Of a stretch of 53,927 bases of DNA, positions 1 to 8,783 are shown one piece after another; position 1 is the stretch's first letter; each line of letters opens with the position of its first letter. Source of the DNA: an uncultured Saprospiraceae bacterium. Lineage in GTDB: Bacteria > Bacteroidota > Bacteroidia > Chitinophagales > Saprospiraceae. A program made the translations under genes and the position numbers. The notes beneath the pieces are model-generated. The model saw only the letters and a program-made list of their open reading frames with translations. It ran no database searches and was not told the DNA's origin. The stretch is from contig CALLXF010000008.1 of assembly GCA_938015805.1 (NCBI GenBank), positions 1 to 53,927 on the forward strand, written 5' to 3'.

Positions 1-18
1 AGTGAGAAAAATTATGGT

Positions 19-35
19 TTATACATTTTGTATAA
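19..35. repeat. Inverted repeat TTATACA-TTT-TGTATAA
   Basis: This is a perfect 7-bp inverted repeat with a 3-base centre, lying upstream of the first gene. A shorter relative (ATACA-TT-TGTAT) lies at 77-88. Paired dyads ahead of an operon could be operator sites, but no regulator is identified here. Confidence 0.4.
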
Positions 36-76
36 AAATAAATATATTAACTCACATTTTTGCTTTTATTCAGGAT

Positions 77-88
77 ATACATTTGTAT
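77..88. promoter_or_regulatory. Second ATACA/TGTAT dyad overlapping a TACATTTG -7-like element
   Basis: The dyad ATACA-TT-TGTAT contains TACATTTG (78-85), a match to the Bacteroidota -7 consensus TAnnTTTG. A TTTG lies at 59-62, but the 15-base spacer is shorter than the usual 17-23. It may be the promoter of the operon starting at 133. The dyad match is seen directly; promoter function is inferred. Confidence 0.3.
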
Positions 89-132
89 CAGAACGTTCGA
101 CGAATTACATTATTAATTAATCCAAAAACAGA

Positions 133-1257
133 ATGATGAAACACTTATTGATTTTTATTACAATGCATCTTCTCTTCTTTAAAGCTTCAGCTCAAATAGG
201 GTCAGGAGTAAGTAGCATTTGCCATACAGAAGTAAAAACGACGAAAATTAAAATCACTGACGATATTGATCCTAATTCTCTACAAGTTTTCGAAAAATTA
301 AAATTTTTGAAAAAGAAAATTACTACTGTCGAATCCAAATATTTTAATGCTGACGGCAACTATAATTCTTCAACAAAATTTATTTCTCATGAAAATGCAT
401 ATCCTGCCTGGTATGTTCCCGCATCAGAAACTATTTCAACAGAAAGTGGAATGCTCAGTTACTATGAAAAGGACAATAAATACCTGACGGGTGGATGGCC
501 AGGAGGTGCAAAGATTACTGACACAAATGTTGAGTACGGAACAGACAAAGAAACTCGCAAAAGATACGGTTTTAAAAAATACTCGAATAAAGAAAGAAAT
601 GACTTCAATACTTTTAATCGTGAAATCCAAAAAACTGGCTTATTGAGTTTTTATTCATTTTATGTCCCAAACAAAAATGAAAGAAAGGATTTTGAAAGAG
701 AGGGTTATAGAGTTTACACCAGCAAAGAATTTATTTCCATTGAAAATAATACTCATTCCTTAGTCTGGAATTTAAACAATTACTCCTTAGTCCAAAAATT
801 TTATGACTCTGGTCAATTACTCAAAATTATAACATCGCAATATCATTATAATGAGGTTTTTAATGAATATCTTATTTCTAATCAGGAAGCAATTAATTTA
901 TTGACTTTTACGACTGGTGACTGTTATGAGGAAGTAAGAAATACCACCTATAGCAACTACAGAAATGATTGTCAGAATAAAGCGTTTTCTAGGTCAAAAT
1001 CTGTTGAAGATGATAGAAAGACTTTATCAATTTACCCAAACCCAACCGATAAAAATATAACTATAACTTTCCCGTCTTACTCTTTATCATCACTAATAGA
1101 AGTCAGGGATTTATCAGGTAAATTGCTTGTGTCGGAAAGTTCTAAACCTAGAACAACATCATTAACAATGCATCTTGATAACAATCCTTCAGGTATTTAT
1201 ATAGTAAGAGTCATTCAAGACAAAAGCGTCCTAACCAAAAAATTTGTAAAACTTTAA
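133..1257 (+). CDS. Secreted protein with T9SS C-terminal sorting domain
   Basis: A hydrophobic N-terminus ending near ALQ-type residues (KASAQ, about residue 21) looks like a Sec signal peptide. The central region (about residues 25-290) is not recognised. The last 80 or so residues form a typical type A T9SS sorting domain: a SIYPNPT motif, then a beta-rich stretch, LSGKLL, GIYIVRV and a basic KKFVKL end. The domain family predicts export through the outer membrane and attachment or release by the T9SS sortase. It is the first gene of a tight three-gene set (12-bp gap to the next). The start is ATG-ATG at 133/136. The cargo function is unknown. Confidence 0.85.
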   Translation: MMKHLLIFITMHLLFFKASAQIGSGVSSICHTEVKTTKIKITDDIDPNSLQVFEKLKFLKKKITTVESKYFNADGNYNSSTKFISHENAYPAWYVPASETISTESGMLSYYEKDNKYLTGGWPGGAKITDTNVEYGTDKETRKRYGFKKYSNKERNDFNTFNREIQKTGLLSFYSFYVPNKNERKDFEREGYRVYTSKEFISIENNTHSLVWNLNNYSLVQKFYDSGQLLKIITSQYHYNEVFNEYLISNQEAINLLTFTTGDCYEEVRNTTYSNYRNDCQNKAFSRSKSVEDDRKTLSIYPNPTDKNITITFPSYSLSSLIEVRDLSGKLLVSESSKPRTTSLTMHLDNNPSGIYIVRVIQDKSVLTKKFVKL

Positions 1258-1269
1258 AAACCTAAAATC

Positions 1270-2841
1270 ATGAGATTATTAATATATATATTTCTTTTAT
1301 TACCTTTCATGGCATACAATCAAAATAACCAATGTTTAACTAATGGAGTAGATGGTTCTAAAATAGAAATTATTACAGACCCAGAAACTATTTTTCCTAC
1401 TCCCACGGAAGACTTTGATGGAGATGGAATACCAGACATCATAGAATGCCCTAATGGATTCCCGGATTGCATCGATAGCGATAATGATGGTGTTCCAGAT
1501 ATTATGGATACAGATAGTGATAACGATGGTATTCCAGATAGTCAAGAAGGTAACTCTGATTATGACAAAGACGGATTTCCCAATTATCTAGATTCGGATA
1601 GTGACGATGACGGTGTACCAGATAGTGATGATAAATGTCCTTTAGAAGTAGGGGCCGATGATGATGGTTGTGGGGATTTAGATAGAACAGTTTTTTGGGT
1701 ACATGGATGGAAAGGAAATGAAGAAAGTTGGTTTAAAGCGGGTAAAGATGTTGGTGCTCACGATTTTGAGGGTGGAAGGTTTAGGGTTACTAGCAAATTT
1801 GCTAATTATGAAAACTATCAAACATCATTAGAAGATTCTGCCGATAATCTAAAAGAAGATATTAGAGAACTTATTGATCCAAATTCAGAATCAGAAAGAA
1901 ATTTTGTAATTGCCCATAGTCTAGGAGGACTAGTTACTCGTCAGCTTGGATTAGTAGAAAATCCTTATAATAATGAAGGTAAATTAGCGTTTAATGGGAT
2001 CATAACATTCGGAACACCACATTTAGGTGCGGCAGCTGCAAATACATTAATTAATCAACCTGAACTAATAGAAGAATATCTGAAATATACTTGTGAATCT
2101 TTAGGAGCAACTAAAGTAATAGAAAATCTAACAGGTAGTTCTGAACTCAATTTATTATTAATCAACTTGGGTATTACGGATAAAGCCACTGATTTTGCAT
2201 GTAACGAAGGTTTAGATCTAATTATACCTGAAGCTATAATACATCTCACTACAAAAACAGAGCCTCAACTTACTACAGATTATTCCTCTAATATTCCAAT
2301 TATGTTAACGGAACATAATGCAGCTTTTTATGGTATCGAGGAGACAATAGATGATACGTTTACGCCTAAATGGATAGGAGCAATGAGATACAATCCTTCT
2401 GATAAACCGCTATATGAAGGTGATATTACTGATACCTATGGAATAGAACTAATAAATAATTATCTTAATACGTTTGTACACAAAGAAAAAATTTGGCGTG
2501 ATCGTATTTCAAGTCCTTTTCCTAAACAAGCAAGTGACATAGCAAATGCGTTTAAAAAAGGAATTGAATGGTTTACAACAATGGATCCTACTTATAGAAG
2601 TTTAATAGGAGCGATAGACATAGAGTTTGATCTATTGGACATTGTTATCATAGAAAAACCAGCAGACGGCTTTATCTTAGCAGAATCAGCTATGAATGCA
2701 CCAGGTGCTACTTATACACCCAGACTTATGCCTGGCTCTAATCATTTCCAAATGAAAAATGATAGTAATACGGAGCAGGCAATGACAGATATTTTTGAAT
2801 TTGGTTTAGACAGAGGATTTTTCAAAACCGAAAAAAGATAA
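1270..2841 (+). CDS. Secreted lipase-like alpha/beta hydrolase with thrombospondin type 3 calcium repeats
   Basis: A signal peptide of about 18 residues is followed (about 45-135) by tandem acidic D-x-D-x-DG-x-PD repeats of the thrombospondin type 3/calcium-binding kind. The rest is an alpha/beta hydrolase: the strand FWVHGWKG carries an HG oxyanion motif, and AHSLGG places the nucleophile at about Ser217. This resembles the PGAP1/triacylglycerol lipase group, so an extracellular ester or lipid hydrolase is likely, although the substrate is unknown. A possible late His lies in a GSNHF segment near the C-terminus. There is no T9SS tail or lipobox, so its final location is unclear. It sits in an operon with genes on both sides (1 bp to the next). 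Confidence 0.8.
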   Translation: MRLLIYIFLLLPFMAYNQNNQCLTNGVDGSKIEIITDPETIFPTPTEDFDGDGIPDIIECPNGFPDCIDSDNDGVPDIMDTDSDNDGIPDSQEGNSDYDKDGFPNYLDSDSDDDGVPDSDDKCPLEVGADDDGCGDLDRTVFWVHGWKGNEESWFKAGKDVGAHDFEGGRFRVTSKFANYENYQTSLEDSADNLKEDIRELIDPNSESERNFVIAHSLGGLVTRQLGLVENPYNNEGKLAFNGIITFGTPHLGAAAANTLINQPELIEEYLKYTCESLGATKVIENLTGSSELNLLLINLGITDKATDFACNEGLDLIIPEAIIHLTTKTEPQLTTDYSSNIPIMLTEHNAAFYGIEETIDDTFTPKWIGAMRYNPSDKPLYEGDITDTYGIELINNYLNTFVHKEKIWRDRISSPFPKQASDIANAFKKGIEWFTTMDPTYRSLIGAIDIEFDLLDIVIIEKPADGFILAESAMNAPGATYTPRLMPGSNHFQMKNDSNTEQAMTDIFEFGLDRGFFKTEKR

Positions 2842-2842
2842 A

Positions 2843-4093
2843 ATGAAGAACATGATAAATTATATCTTAATCACTATAACTGCTGGTCTTATGCTTAGCT
2901 GCAATGAAAATGCAACTGAACTAATTGACCCTCCAACCATTAAAAAAGAAGTATTTGAATTAATTTGGGTGACATCCTTACATGATTCAAAAGAAATTGT
3001 AAACCTAAACAATGGTCAAGTGTATGATGACTTCTATATTTATTCTGGCGATAAAGACGATTCTTTGTCTCTTTTCGGATTCGATACTACAGAAGGTATA
3101 AGACTATGGGATTTTAATAATAGCTCTGAAGTAAGCGATGAAATTGATAAAAGTTTTTTATTTAACAGTAACTATATTGGTCTAACCAGTAAAGGACTGG
3201 TGTCTGTTAATCTAGATTCAAAAGTTTTAAATTGGGAAATTGCTTTAAGTCCTATTTATTTTAGAACTGCTAAAAGTTCAAAAGTTTATAATGATAATTT
3301 ATATTATCCAGTTGAAATTGGAGGTGTAGGACTTAATTCAGATGCTGTAGCAATTTTAAAAATAAATTTAGTTAATGGTGAATTCACCGAAATATATCGT
3401 AAAGAAAATGATAGCTCCGGAGTTAAATCCATTTCCCCGCCAGTTGTTAATTTCAATTCAGATGGTGATGAAATAATAATATTTAGTGAACGTCCAAATG
3501 AAGATACATCACCTCCTGCTACTATTCAAGATATCGTCGCATACAATGTCACCAAAAAAGTAGAGTCATGGAGAACATCCAATTTCTCCGCATTTTATGC
3601 CTCAAATGGCATTCATCCTCCAATTATCCATAACGATATCGTTATCACTGGTGGTGACTGGAGTATTTATGCCTTTGACATTAATACAGGTCAGCAACTT
3701 TGGAGATATCAGGTTCCTGGATATGATCAATTTGGTATTTGGACTACTACTAATCATCTCATTCACAATGATCGTTTATATGTTAACCCTTCTGGACATC
3801 CTATTATCTGCTTAAACCCTATTGATGGTTCTGTTATTTGGGAAAATCTAGAAGATGCTCCTAACTGCACCGATAATATGATCTATTATGAAAAAGAAGA
3901 TTATCTCGTTTATACTTCTTGGGGTTTAGGCTCTGTAATGATAATAGATGCCCTAACTGGAGAACTAGTACATAGAGAAAGATCTGAGGATTCTACCTTT
4001 AATAATGATCCGGTTTACGATCCTGAAACAGATATGTTTTTTACCAGCACTTATAAACATGCTATCGGATTTAAAATCAATCGGCCTGAGTAA
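2843..4093 (+). CDS. PQQ-like beta-propeller lipoprotein
   Basis: The N-terminus is a lipoprotein signal with lipobox LMLSC (Cys20). The mature protein is a run of beta-propeller blades of the PQQ/outer membrane BamB-like type, with recurring LxxxDxxTGxxxW-like units such as FDINTGQQLWRY, LNPIDGSVIWE and IDALTGELVHR. Such propellers usually act as binding scaffolds rather than enzymes, and no PQQ dehydrogenase catalytic residues are evident. It starts 1 bp after the stop of the lipase-like gene, so it is very likely cotranscribed. The operon ends at the hairpin at 4106-4147. The partner is unknown; surface or periplasmic attachment through lipid is inferred. Confidence 0.8.
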   Translation: MKNMINYILITITAGLMLSCNENATELIDPPTIKKEVFELIWVTSLHDSKEIVNLNNGQVYDDFYIYSGDKDDSLSLFGFDTTEGIRLWDFNNSSEVSDEIDKSFLFNSNYIGLTSKGLVSVNLDSKVLNWEIALSPIYFRTAKSSKVYNDNLYYPVEIGGVGLNSDAVAILKINLVNGEFTEIYRKENDSSGVKSISPPVVNFNSDGDEIIIFSERPNEDTSPPATIQDIVAYNVTKKVESWRTSNFSAFYASNGIHPPIIHNDIVITGGDWSIYAFDINTGQQLWRYQVPGYDQFGIWTTTNHLIHNDRLYVNPSGHPIICLNPIDGSVIWENLEDAPNCTDNMIYYEKEDYLVYTSWGLGSVMIIDALTGELVHRERSEDSTFNNDPVYDPETDMFFTSTYKHAIGFKINRPE

Positions 4094-4105
4094 TTATTAT
4101 GATAC

Positions 4106-4147
4106 AAAAGGAATAACCTGGATTTCTAGGTTGTTCCTTTTTTATAT
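4106..4147 (+). terminator. Rho-independent terminator of the 133-4093 operon
   Basis: Arms AAAAGGAA/TTCCTTTT and AACCT/AGGTT form one long stem with an 8-base loop, followed by a T-run. It lies 12 bp after the stop codon at 4093 and between convergent genes. Confidence 0.8.
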
Positions 4148-4163
4148 AAGGTAGATTACTTCC

Positions 4164-4952
4164 TTACCACCAGACCACAAAAAAAGACTGATAATGATCA
4201 TCTGTTTTACACCAGCACAATACAGATTGTTTCTCTCCTAGACTCTCATCAATCTTAACTATTACCGCCTTGTAACCTACCCATGATTTATGTTTGGATG
4301 GCTCCATCCCCCACTCCGTTTTTGTGGGTATATAGTATAATGAGCTGACATCGTTTATACTTTTAAATAATTCTAAATCGAGATAATAGCCTTTGATGGC
4401 TTTTATATAAACAGAGTCTATTCTTTGTTTATACTGATAAGGAACATATAAGGTGGCTAAGAACAATAACGCCTGTGATATTTGATTTGTATCTAAAGGC
4501 TCTATAGTCGCACTAGTAAGTTTATGATACAATAATGGAAATTGTTTTTCTTGTAGCTTTTGCAATTTTTGCTTTAATGTATCTTTTCGATTAGGTCCGA
4601 TCCAGTTATACTTCTCTATTTTAGAAACGCTAGGATCATAGAGATAAAATTTATACGCTAACTCTAAATGAAGTATTTTTTTTGTTTTGATTTCTTCGAT
4701 AATAAAATCTAGTTCGCCAATAGTTTTTTTACTATCGATTATTTGTAGATTCTCGTAAAGGACATTATAGTTTCTAGATGTTTTTATCAATTGAGAAACC
4801 ACTTTTTCTACTAGATGTCCTAATCTCAAATTTGTAGGTAAGTCAAATGATATGTCTTCTGGCACATCTAATAATGCTAGTCTAAAATCATCTACAGCAG
4901 GAATTAATTGGACCAGGTTTTCTGTTCTTAAAATGGAATGTATCCTAGTCAT
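4164..4952 (-). CDS. DUF1853 family protein
   Basis: The order of motifs matches the DUF1853 family as I know it: an RLGHLVEKV segment, then a segment on loss of NLQI identity, GELDFII, LHLELAYKFYL, and a W-GPN-x-D-x-L-x-x-K stretch. The E-D/E-x-K-like arrangement (GELDF...HLELAYKF) is reminiscent of PD-(D/E)xK nuclease-like folds, but activity is not established. It lacks a signal peptide, so it is probably cytoplasmic. It lies 50 bp downstream of the large FG-GAP lipoprotein on the same strand and could be cotranscribed. The family is commoner in Proteobacteria in my recollection, so its presence here may reflect transfer. Confidence 0.75.
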   Translation of the reverse strand: MTRIHSILRTENLVQLIPAVDDFRLALLDVPEDISFDLPTNLRLGHLVEKVVSQLIKTSRNYNVLYENLQIIDSKKTIGELDFIIEEIKTKKILHLELAYKFYLYDPSVSKIEKYNWIGPNRKDTLKQKLQKLQEKQFPLLYHKLTSATIEPLDTNQISQALLFLATLYVPYQYKQRIDSVYIKAIKGYYLDLELFKSINDVSSLYYIPTKTEWGMEPSKHKSWVGYKAVIVKIDESLGEKQSVLCWCKTDDHYQSFFVVWW

Positions 4953-5002
4953 AAATTATTGTTGTTACCTATTCAGCATGTTGTCTATTACATACACTTG
5001 TA

Positions 5003-8000
5003 TTACCTCAACTGATAAAATTGCATTGGTGAGCTATTATTGGCTATAGCCAAAATAGGTTTTGCTCCATTAACTTTTAATAAGCGAGCATCACGTACAT
5101 CTCCTGTCGCTGAGATACCTGACTCAGTAGGGCTAAGAGGTCTCCATTTACGATTACCTTGGTTTATAAGTACATTACCCGTTCCAGCATCTGATCTAGT
5201 CGTTTCTACTTCTCTATCATAAAAATTACCAGCGGTAAAAAGATCTTTATCACCATCGCCATCAAAATCATAAGCGATAATGCCATAGACAGGGGCTATC
5301 TGGCTTTCTAACGGTAGCTCGTATGCGGTAAAATTTCCTTTACTATCACCATAAAAAATAGTATGTGCAAAAGTGTATACCTCCTTAGTGGTCATTCCTT
5401 CTGTCTTTCCTTCTAAAACAACCTCTACAGTAGATTTTCCAAAAACATCATAGGTCTCAAATTTCTCTGCCACAAATGGCATCTGCTCAGAGGAACACTG
5501 TCTCCCTCTCACCGGAAAAGTTTTACCATCTTCATTAAATCCTAGATAGACATCGTTAGATCCATTTTTATCAAAATCATTTACAAATAATTTAAATGGC
5601 TCTGACTCACTGGCTGGATATTTATTATTAAGCCCATTGTTACCAGCTATAATGTCTAGGTGTCCATCACCATCTATGTCTTCAACCACTACCCTATTCC
5701 ACATACCATTAGTTTTTTCTAGACTCGGCGTAGACTCCTTTATAAACTTATTACCATCATAAGAATAGATCCCTAAAGGCATCCACTCTCCGGCTATAAT
5801 TAGCTCAGTTGTTCCATCATTATCGATATCTGCAGCTACAGCACTGGTAACCATTCCTATGTTATTAAAAACAGCTCCTATCTCTGAGCTCACATCTTTT
5901 ATTTTACTTGTTGTAGTTTGTAAGATTTTACTACTTGCTGATCTTCCATACTGACCAGGTACTTGTCTCCCACCAACAAAAAAGTCCATCAATCCATCAG
6001 CATTAAAATCATAGCTACAAGTTACACCTGTACTGATCTCTGTACCCTCTAATACCATACCTTTAGAAAAATCCTGATTATCACTATTTAAATACATCCG
6101 ATCAGTAAAGCCTTCTAACTTATCTCCATACTCATTTCCACCACTTCCTACATAAAGGTCTTTTTTTCCATCTTTGTTTATGTCAATAAAAAGAACTGAG
6201 CCATCCTCATATCCTTGATGCTTTTGGAACGAAGTATTTACGGCTTCATTAAAAACTCCGTTACCCTCACTCAAAAATATTTTACCGCTATTTCCTACAG
6301 AACCCCCAATATAGAAATCATCATTTCCGTCATTATTAAGGTCGGCTACATCCATAACGGGTCCTAGGCTACTTAATTTATATGGAATTAATATCTCCCG
6401 TTTATAATCGTCAAAAGGGTTTTCCTTATACACTATATTAGTTCCTTCTAAGGAAGAAAACATAGGAACATCTGATTTTTTACTAGGAACAGAACCCTTA
6501 GCATCTGCAATATCTATAACTAAAGTTTGATTCCCTGCGACTTCTTTTTTAGTCCATGTCTTACCACCAGGAAAAATAACGGTTACCTCTACCCGATCTG
6601 ATGTTCCTAATCCAAAATGAGTATTTGACTCGCTTGTAGACATATAACCACGGTATGGTGTATGGTCCATAATTTGAAAACCAAGACTACTCATAATTTT
6701 GATTCTCGATCCGATACCCTTAGGGTTAGACTTTGGACCTTTTAGTTTGATATTTATATAATTATTAATTTTCTGATCCGCGGAGCTATTTTTATAAAGC
6801 GATGCCTGATCGTTTGTGTTATTCATGACGATATCGAGATCCCCATCATTATCTAAATCTGCTAATGCCATTCCTTGAGACCACCCTTTCTCTTTAAAGC
6901 CCCACTGATTGCTTACTTTCTTAAATGTCAGATCACCATTATTACGATAGATAAAATTTTGAATTTTTACGGAAGGTGTCTCCCCTAATAGTTTTTTTAA
7001 ATCCTCTGGAGTTAATTTCCCCTTTTTAGACTTTACAAATTTTTCCTTTTTCTTCTCAAAATCCTTATTCCTCATATCCTTATAAAGGCCATTAGTAACT
7101 AGAAGGTCTTTATGCCCATCATTATCGATATCATAAAATAAAGGTGACCAACTCCAGTCTGTATTAGATATACCCGACATCTGAGCTATCTCACTATAGG
7201 TGTTATTTCCATTATTAAGCTGTAGTGAATTAAACATATACTGATGGTGATAACCATTATCCACTAGATTCCAGAATTTCTCTGGGTTCATACCACTCAT
7301 GTTAGTCTTCTGTCGATAATTATCTTCTGCGACCATGTCTACAGTATAAATATCTAAATGACCATCGTTATTAATATCAGCTATATCTGTTCCCATAGAG
7401 AAATTTCCGATATGCTTCATGGCCGTATGGATTTCATTCTTAAACGTCCCGTCTTTCTGATTAATGTAAAGAATATCTGGTTCCTCATAATCACAGGCAA
7501 TGTATAGATCAGTCCATCCATCATTATTAAGATCACTAGCAGTGACACTTAGCGTATAAGTATAATTGGTGATTTTACTGGGTGTTGTTACATCTGTAAA
7601 TTTTCCATTATCGTTGCGGTATAGTCGATCAGTAAATTGGAAATCCTGTGCAACTTTAATAGCTTTTCTGCCTTTGGACGAACTAGGAGGCTCGTTTGCA
7701 ACATATAAATCTAAGTCACCATCGTTATCCATATCAAAAAAGTTAGCCATAGTAGAATGACCTGTATCTGCAATATTATATTCCTGAGCACGCTCTGTAA
7801 AAGTGCTATTTCCGTTGTTTACATATAGTTTGTTGGCCAGTTTAGATTTATCATCAAAATAGAATTTAGAGACATAGATGTCCTCGTAACCATCCATATT
7901 AATATCAACAATAGAAATTCCCGTAGACCAGTTATTATCATCTATAATTCCTGCTTGTTTTGTAATTTTCTCAAACTGCAAATTTCCCTTATTCAGAAAC

Positions 8001-8308
8001 AACTCATCCCCTACCTGATTACCAGCAAAATAAATATCCTGGAGACCATCATTATTAATATCTATTATTCCTACTCCGCCTCCTTGAAAAGTAGCATCAT
8101 TAAGAATTATGTTTTGAGTAGCAGTTTCTTCTATTTGATTATTAAAATCTAAACCGCTTTGATCCGAGGAGATCAACGAAAAAAACTGTATATCCTCCGT
8201 ATTATCGAGGGTTTTTTGTAAACGCTCATCATCATGAGTTACTTGATCCGATTTACATGATATTATACATAAGAGGAATAAGTAAAAAAGGGAGAATCGG
8301 TTTTTCAT
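5003..8308 (-). CDS. Large FG-GAP/VCBS-repeat lipoprotein with ASPIC/UnbV domain (CRTAC1-like)
   Basis: The 1,101-residue protein opens with a lipobox (CIISC, Cys18), so it should be lipid-anchored. It holds many beta-propeller FG-GAP/VCBS units with calcium-loop signatures of the form D-x-N-x-DG-x-x-D (for example DINNDGLQD, DMDNDGDLD, DINNDGHLD, DLDNDGDLD) in two propeller-like blocks. Between them (about residues 560-600) lies the ASPIC/UnbV signature, around YRGYMSTSESNTHFGLG. Proteins of this type are abundant in marine Bacteroidota and are often found near SusC/D glycan-uptake genes; none is visible here. A calcium-stabilised surface adhesion or binding role is inferred. The upstream region carries parS-like sites. 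Confidence 0.85.
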   Translation of the reverse strand: MKNRFSLFYLFLLCIISCKSDQVTHDDERLQKTLDNTEDIQFFSLISSDQSGLDFNNQIEETATQNIILNDATFQGGGVGIIDINNDGLQDIYFAGNQVGDELFLNKGNLQFEKITKQAGIIDDNNWSTGISIVDINMDGYEDIYVSKFYFDDKSKLANKLYVNNGNSTFTERAQEYNIADTGHSTMANFFDMDNDGDLDLYVANEPPSSSKGRKAIKVAQDFQFTDRLYRNDNGKFTDVTTPSKITNYTYTLSVTASDLNNDGWTDLYIACDYEEPDILYINQKDGTFKNEIHTAMKHIGNFSMGTDIADINNDGHLDIYTVDMVAEDNYRQKTNMSGMNPEKFWNLVDNGYHHQYMFNSLQLNNGNNTYSEIAQMSGISNTDWSWSPLFYDIDNDGHKDLLVTNGLYKDMRNKDFEKKKEKFVKSKKGKLTPEDLKKLLGETPSVKIQNFIYRNNGDLTFKKVSNQWGFKEKGWSQGMALADLDNDGDLDIVMNNTNDQASLYKNSSADQKINNYINIKLKGPKSNPKGIGSRIKIMSSLGFQIMDHTPYRGYMSTSESNTHFGLGTSDRVEVTVIFPGGKTWTKKEVAGNQTLVIDIADAKGSVPSKKSDVPMFSSLEGTNIVYKENPFDDYKREILIPYKLSSLGPVMDVADLNNDGNDDFYIGGSVGNSGKIFLSEGNGVFNEAVNTSFQKHQGYEDGSVLFIDINKDGKKDLYVGSGGNEYGDKLEGFTDRMYLNSDNQDFSKGMVLEGTEISTGVTCSYDFNADGLMDFFVGGRQVPGQYGRSASSKILQTTTSKIKDVSSEIGAVFNNIGMVTSAVAADIDNDGTTELIIAGEWMPLGIYSYDGNKFIKESTPSLEKTNGMWNRVVVEDIDGDGHLDIIAGNNGLNNKYPASESEPFKLFVNDFDKNGSNDVYLGFNEDGKTFPVRGRQCSSEQMPFVAEKFETYDVFGKSTVEVVLEGKTEGMTTKEVYTFAHTIFYGDSKGNFTAYELPLESQIAPVYGIIAYDFDGDGDKDLFTAGNFYDREVETTRSDAGTGNVLINQGNRKWRPLSPTESGISATGDVRDARLLKVNGAKPILAIANNSSPMQFYQLR
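5040..5053. repeat. TTGGC-N4-GCCAA palindrome, copy 1 (N4 TATA)
   Basis: TTGGCTATAGCCAA, a perfect palindrome inside the 3' end of the FG-GAP lipoprotein gene. It is one of seven exact family copies in the window. Confidence 0.85.
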
Positions 8309-8472
8309 TCTAGGTCGCTAATTATCGTGATATTAATGAGGCTAAATTAAGAAGACTATGTTTAAAAAAGAATGATTAAACTGATTTGCTAGAGAGCTTA
8401 AGTTTCTTTGTTTATTAGGATCTAGAAACTAAAATTCGTTGATATAATATGTTCATTATAGTTCTTCTCTCA

Positions 8473-8486
8473 TTGGCTTAAGCCAA
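8473..8486. repeat. TTGGC-N4-GCCAA palindrome, copy 2 (N4 TTAA)
   Basis: This is the only exact copy lying between genes. Its palindrome extends to 18 bp, CATTGGCTTAAGCCAATG (8471-8488), and it sits 25 bp from the first parS-like site. Confidence 0.85.
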
Positions 8487-8513
8487 TGAAAAAATAGATA
8501 AAGAGCAAAAGCA

Positions 8514-8529
8514 TGTTCCACGTGGAACA
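8514..8529. promoter_or_regulatory. parS-like ParB binding site 1
   Basis: TGTTCCACGTGGAACA is a perfect 16-bp palindrome equal to the symmetric form of the widely conserved bacterial parS sequence (TGTTnCACGTGnAACA). ParB loads here to organise the origin region for segregation. No parA or parB gene lies in the window, so the assignment rests on the sequence match and on the nearby origin candidate. Confidence 0.85.
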
Positions 8530-8670
8530 CGTGTCTAGAACTACAAAAGAAACATTCAGTTAAAATAGATGAAAAAAATCAATAGGTATTATCCATACTT
8601 CTCCAACAACAATGCTTTAAAAGTATGAAAGAATGTAGGAGAAACCAACAGGTATATACCAATGCTCTAA

Positions 8671-8686
8671 TGTTCCACGTGGAACA
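8671..8686. promoter_or_regulatory. parS-like ParB binding site 2
   Basis: This is an identical second copy of the 16-bp parS palindrome, 157 bp from the first. Here the symmetry extends to 20 bp (8669-8688, AATGTTCCACGTGGAACATT). Two identical 16-mers this close are far beyond chance. Confidence 0.85.
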
Positions 8687-8783
8687 TTTAATGATATCTT
8701 AGTAGAATCTAATAACTTGGAGCTATTTTTGGATTAGTTTATATTCGACCTCGAATCATATTAATCATAATTACAAACCGTAT

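Larger units (their letters stand above)
8309..8783. other. Non-coding gap with parS-like sites and palindromes
   Basis: This 475-bp divergent intergenic stretch has no credible ORF. It contains an 18-bp palindrome (8471-8488), two identical parS-like 16-mers (8514-8529, 8671-8686), a near-repeat CAAyAGGTATwwwCC at 8580-8594 and 8646-8660, and a dyad ATTCGA-CC-TCGAAT at 8743-8756 just upstream of the aminopeptidase gene. A TATTTTTG at 8724-8731 matches the -7 consensus without a clear -33 partner. Confidence 0.7.
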
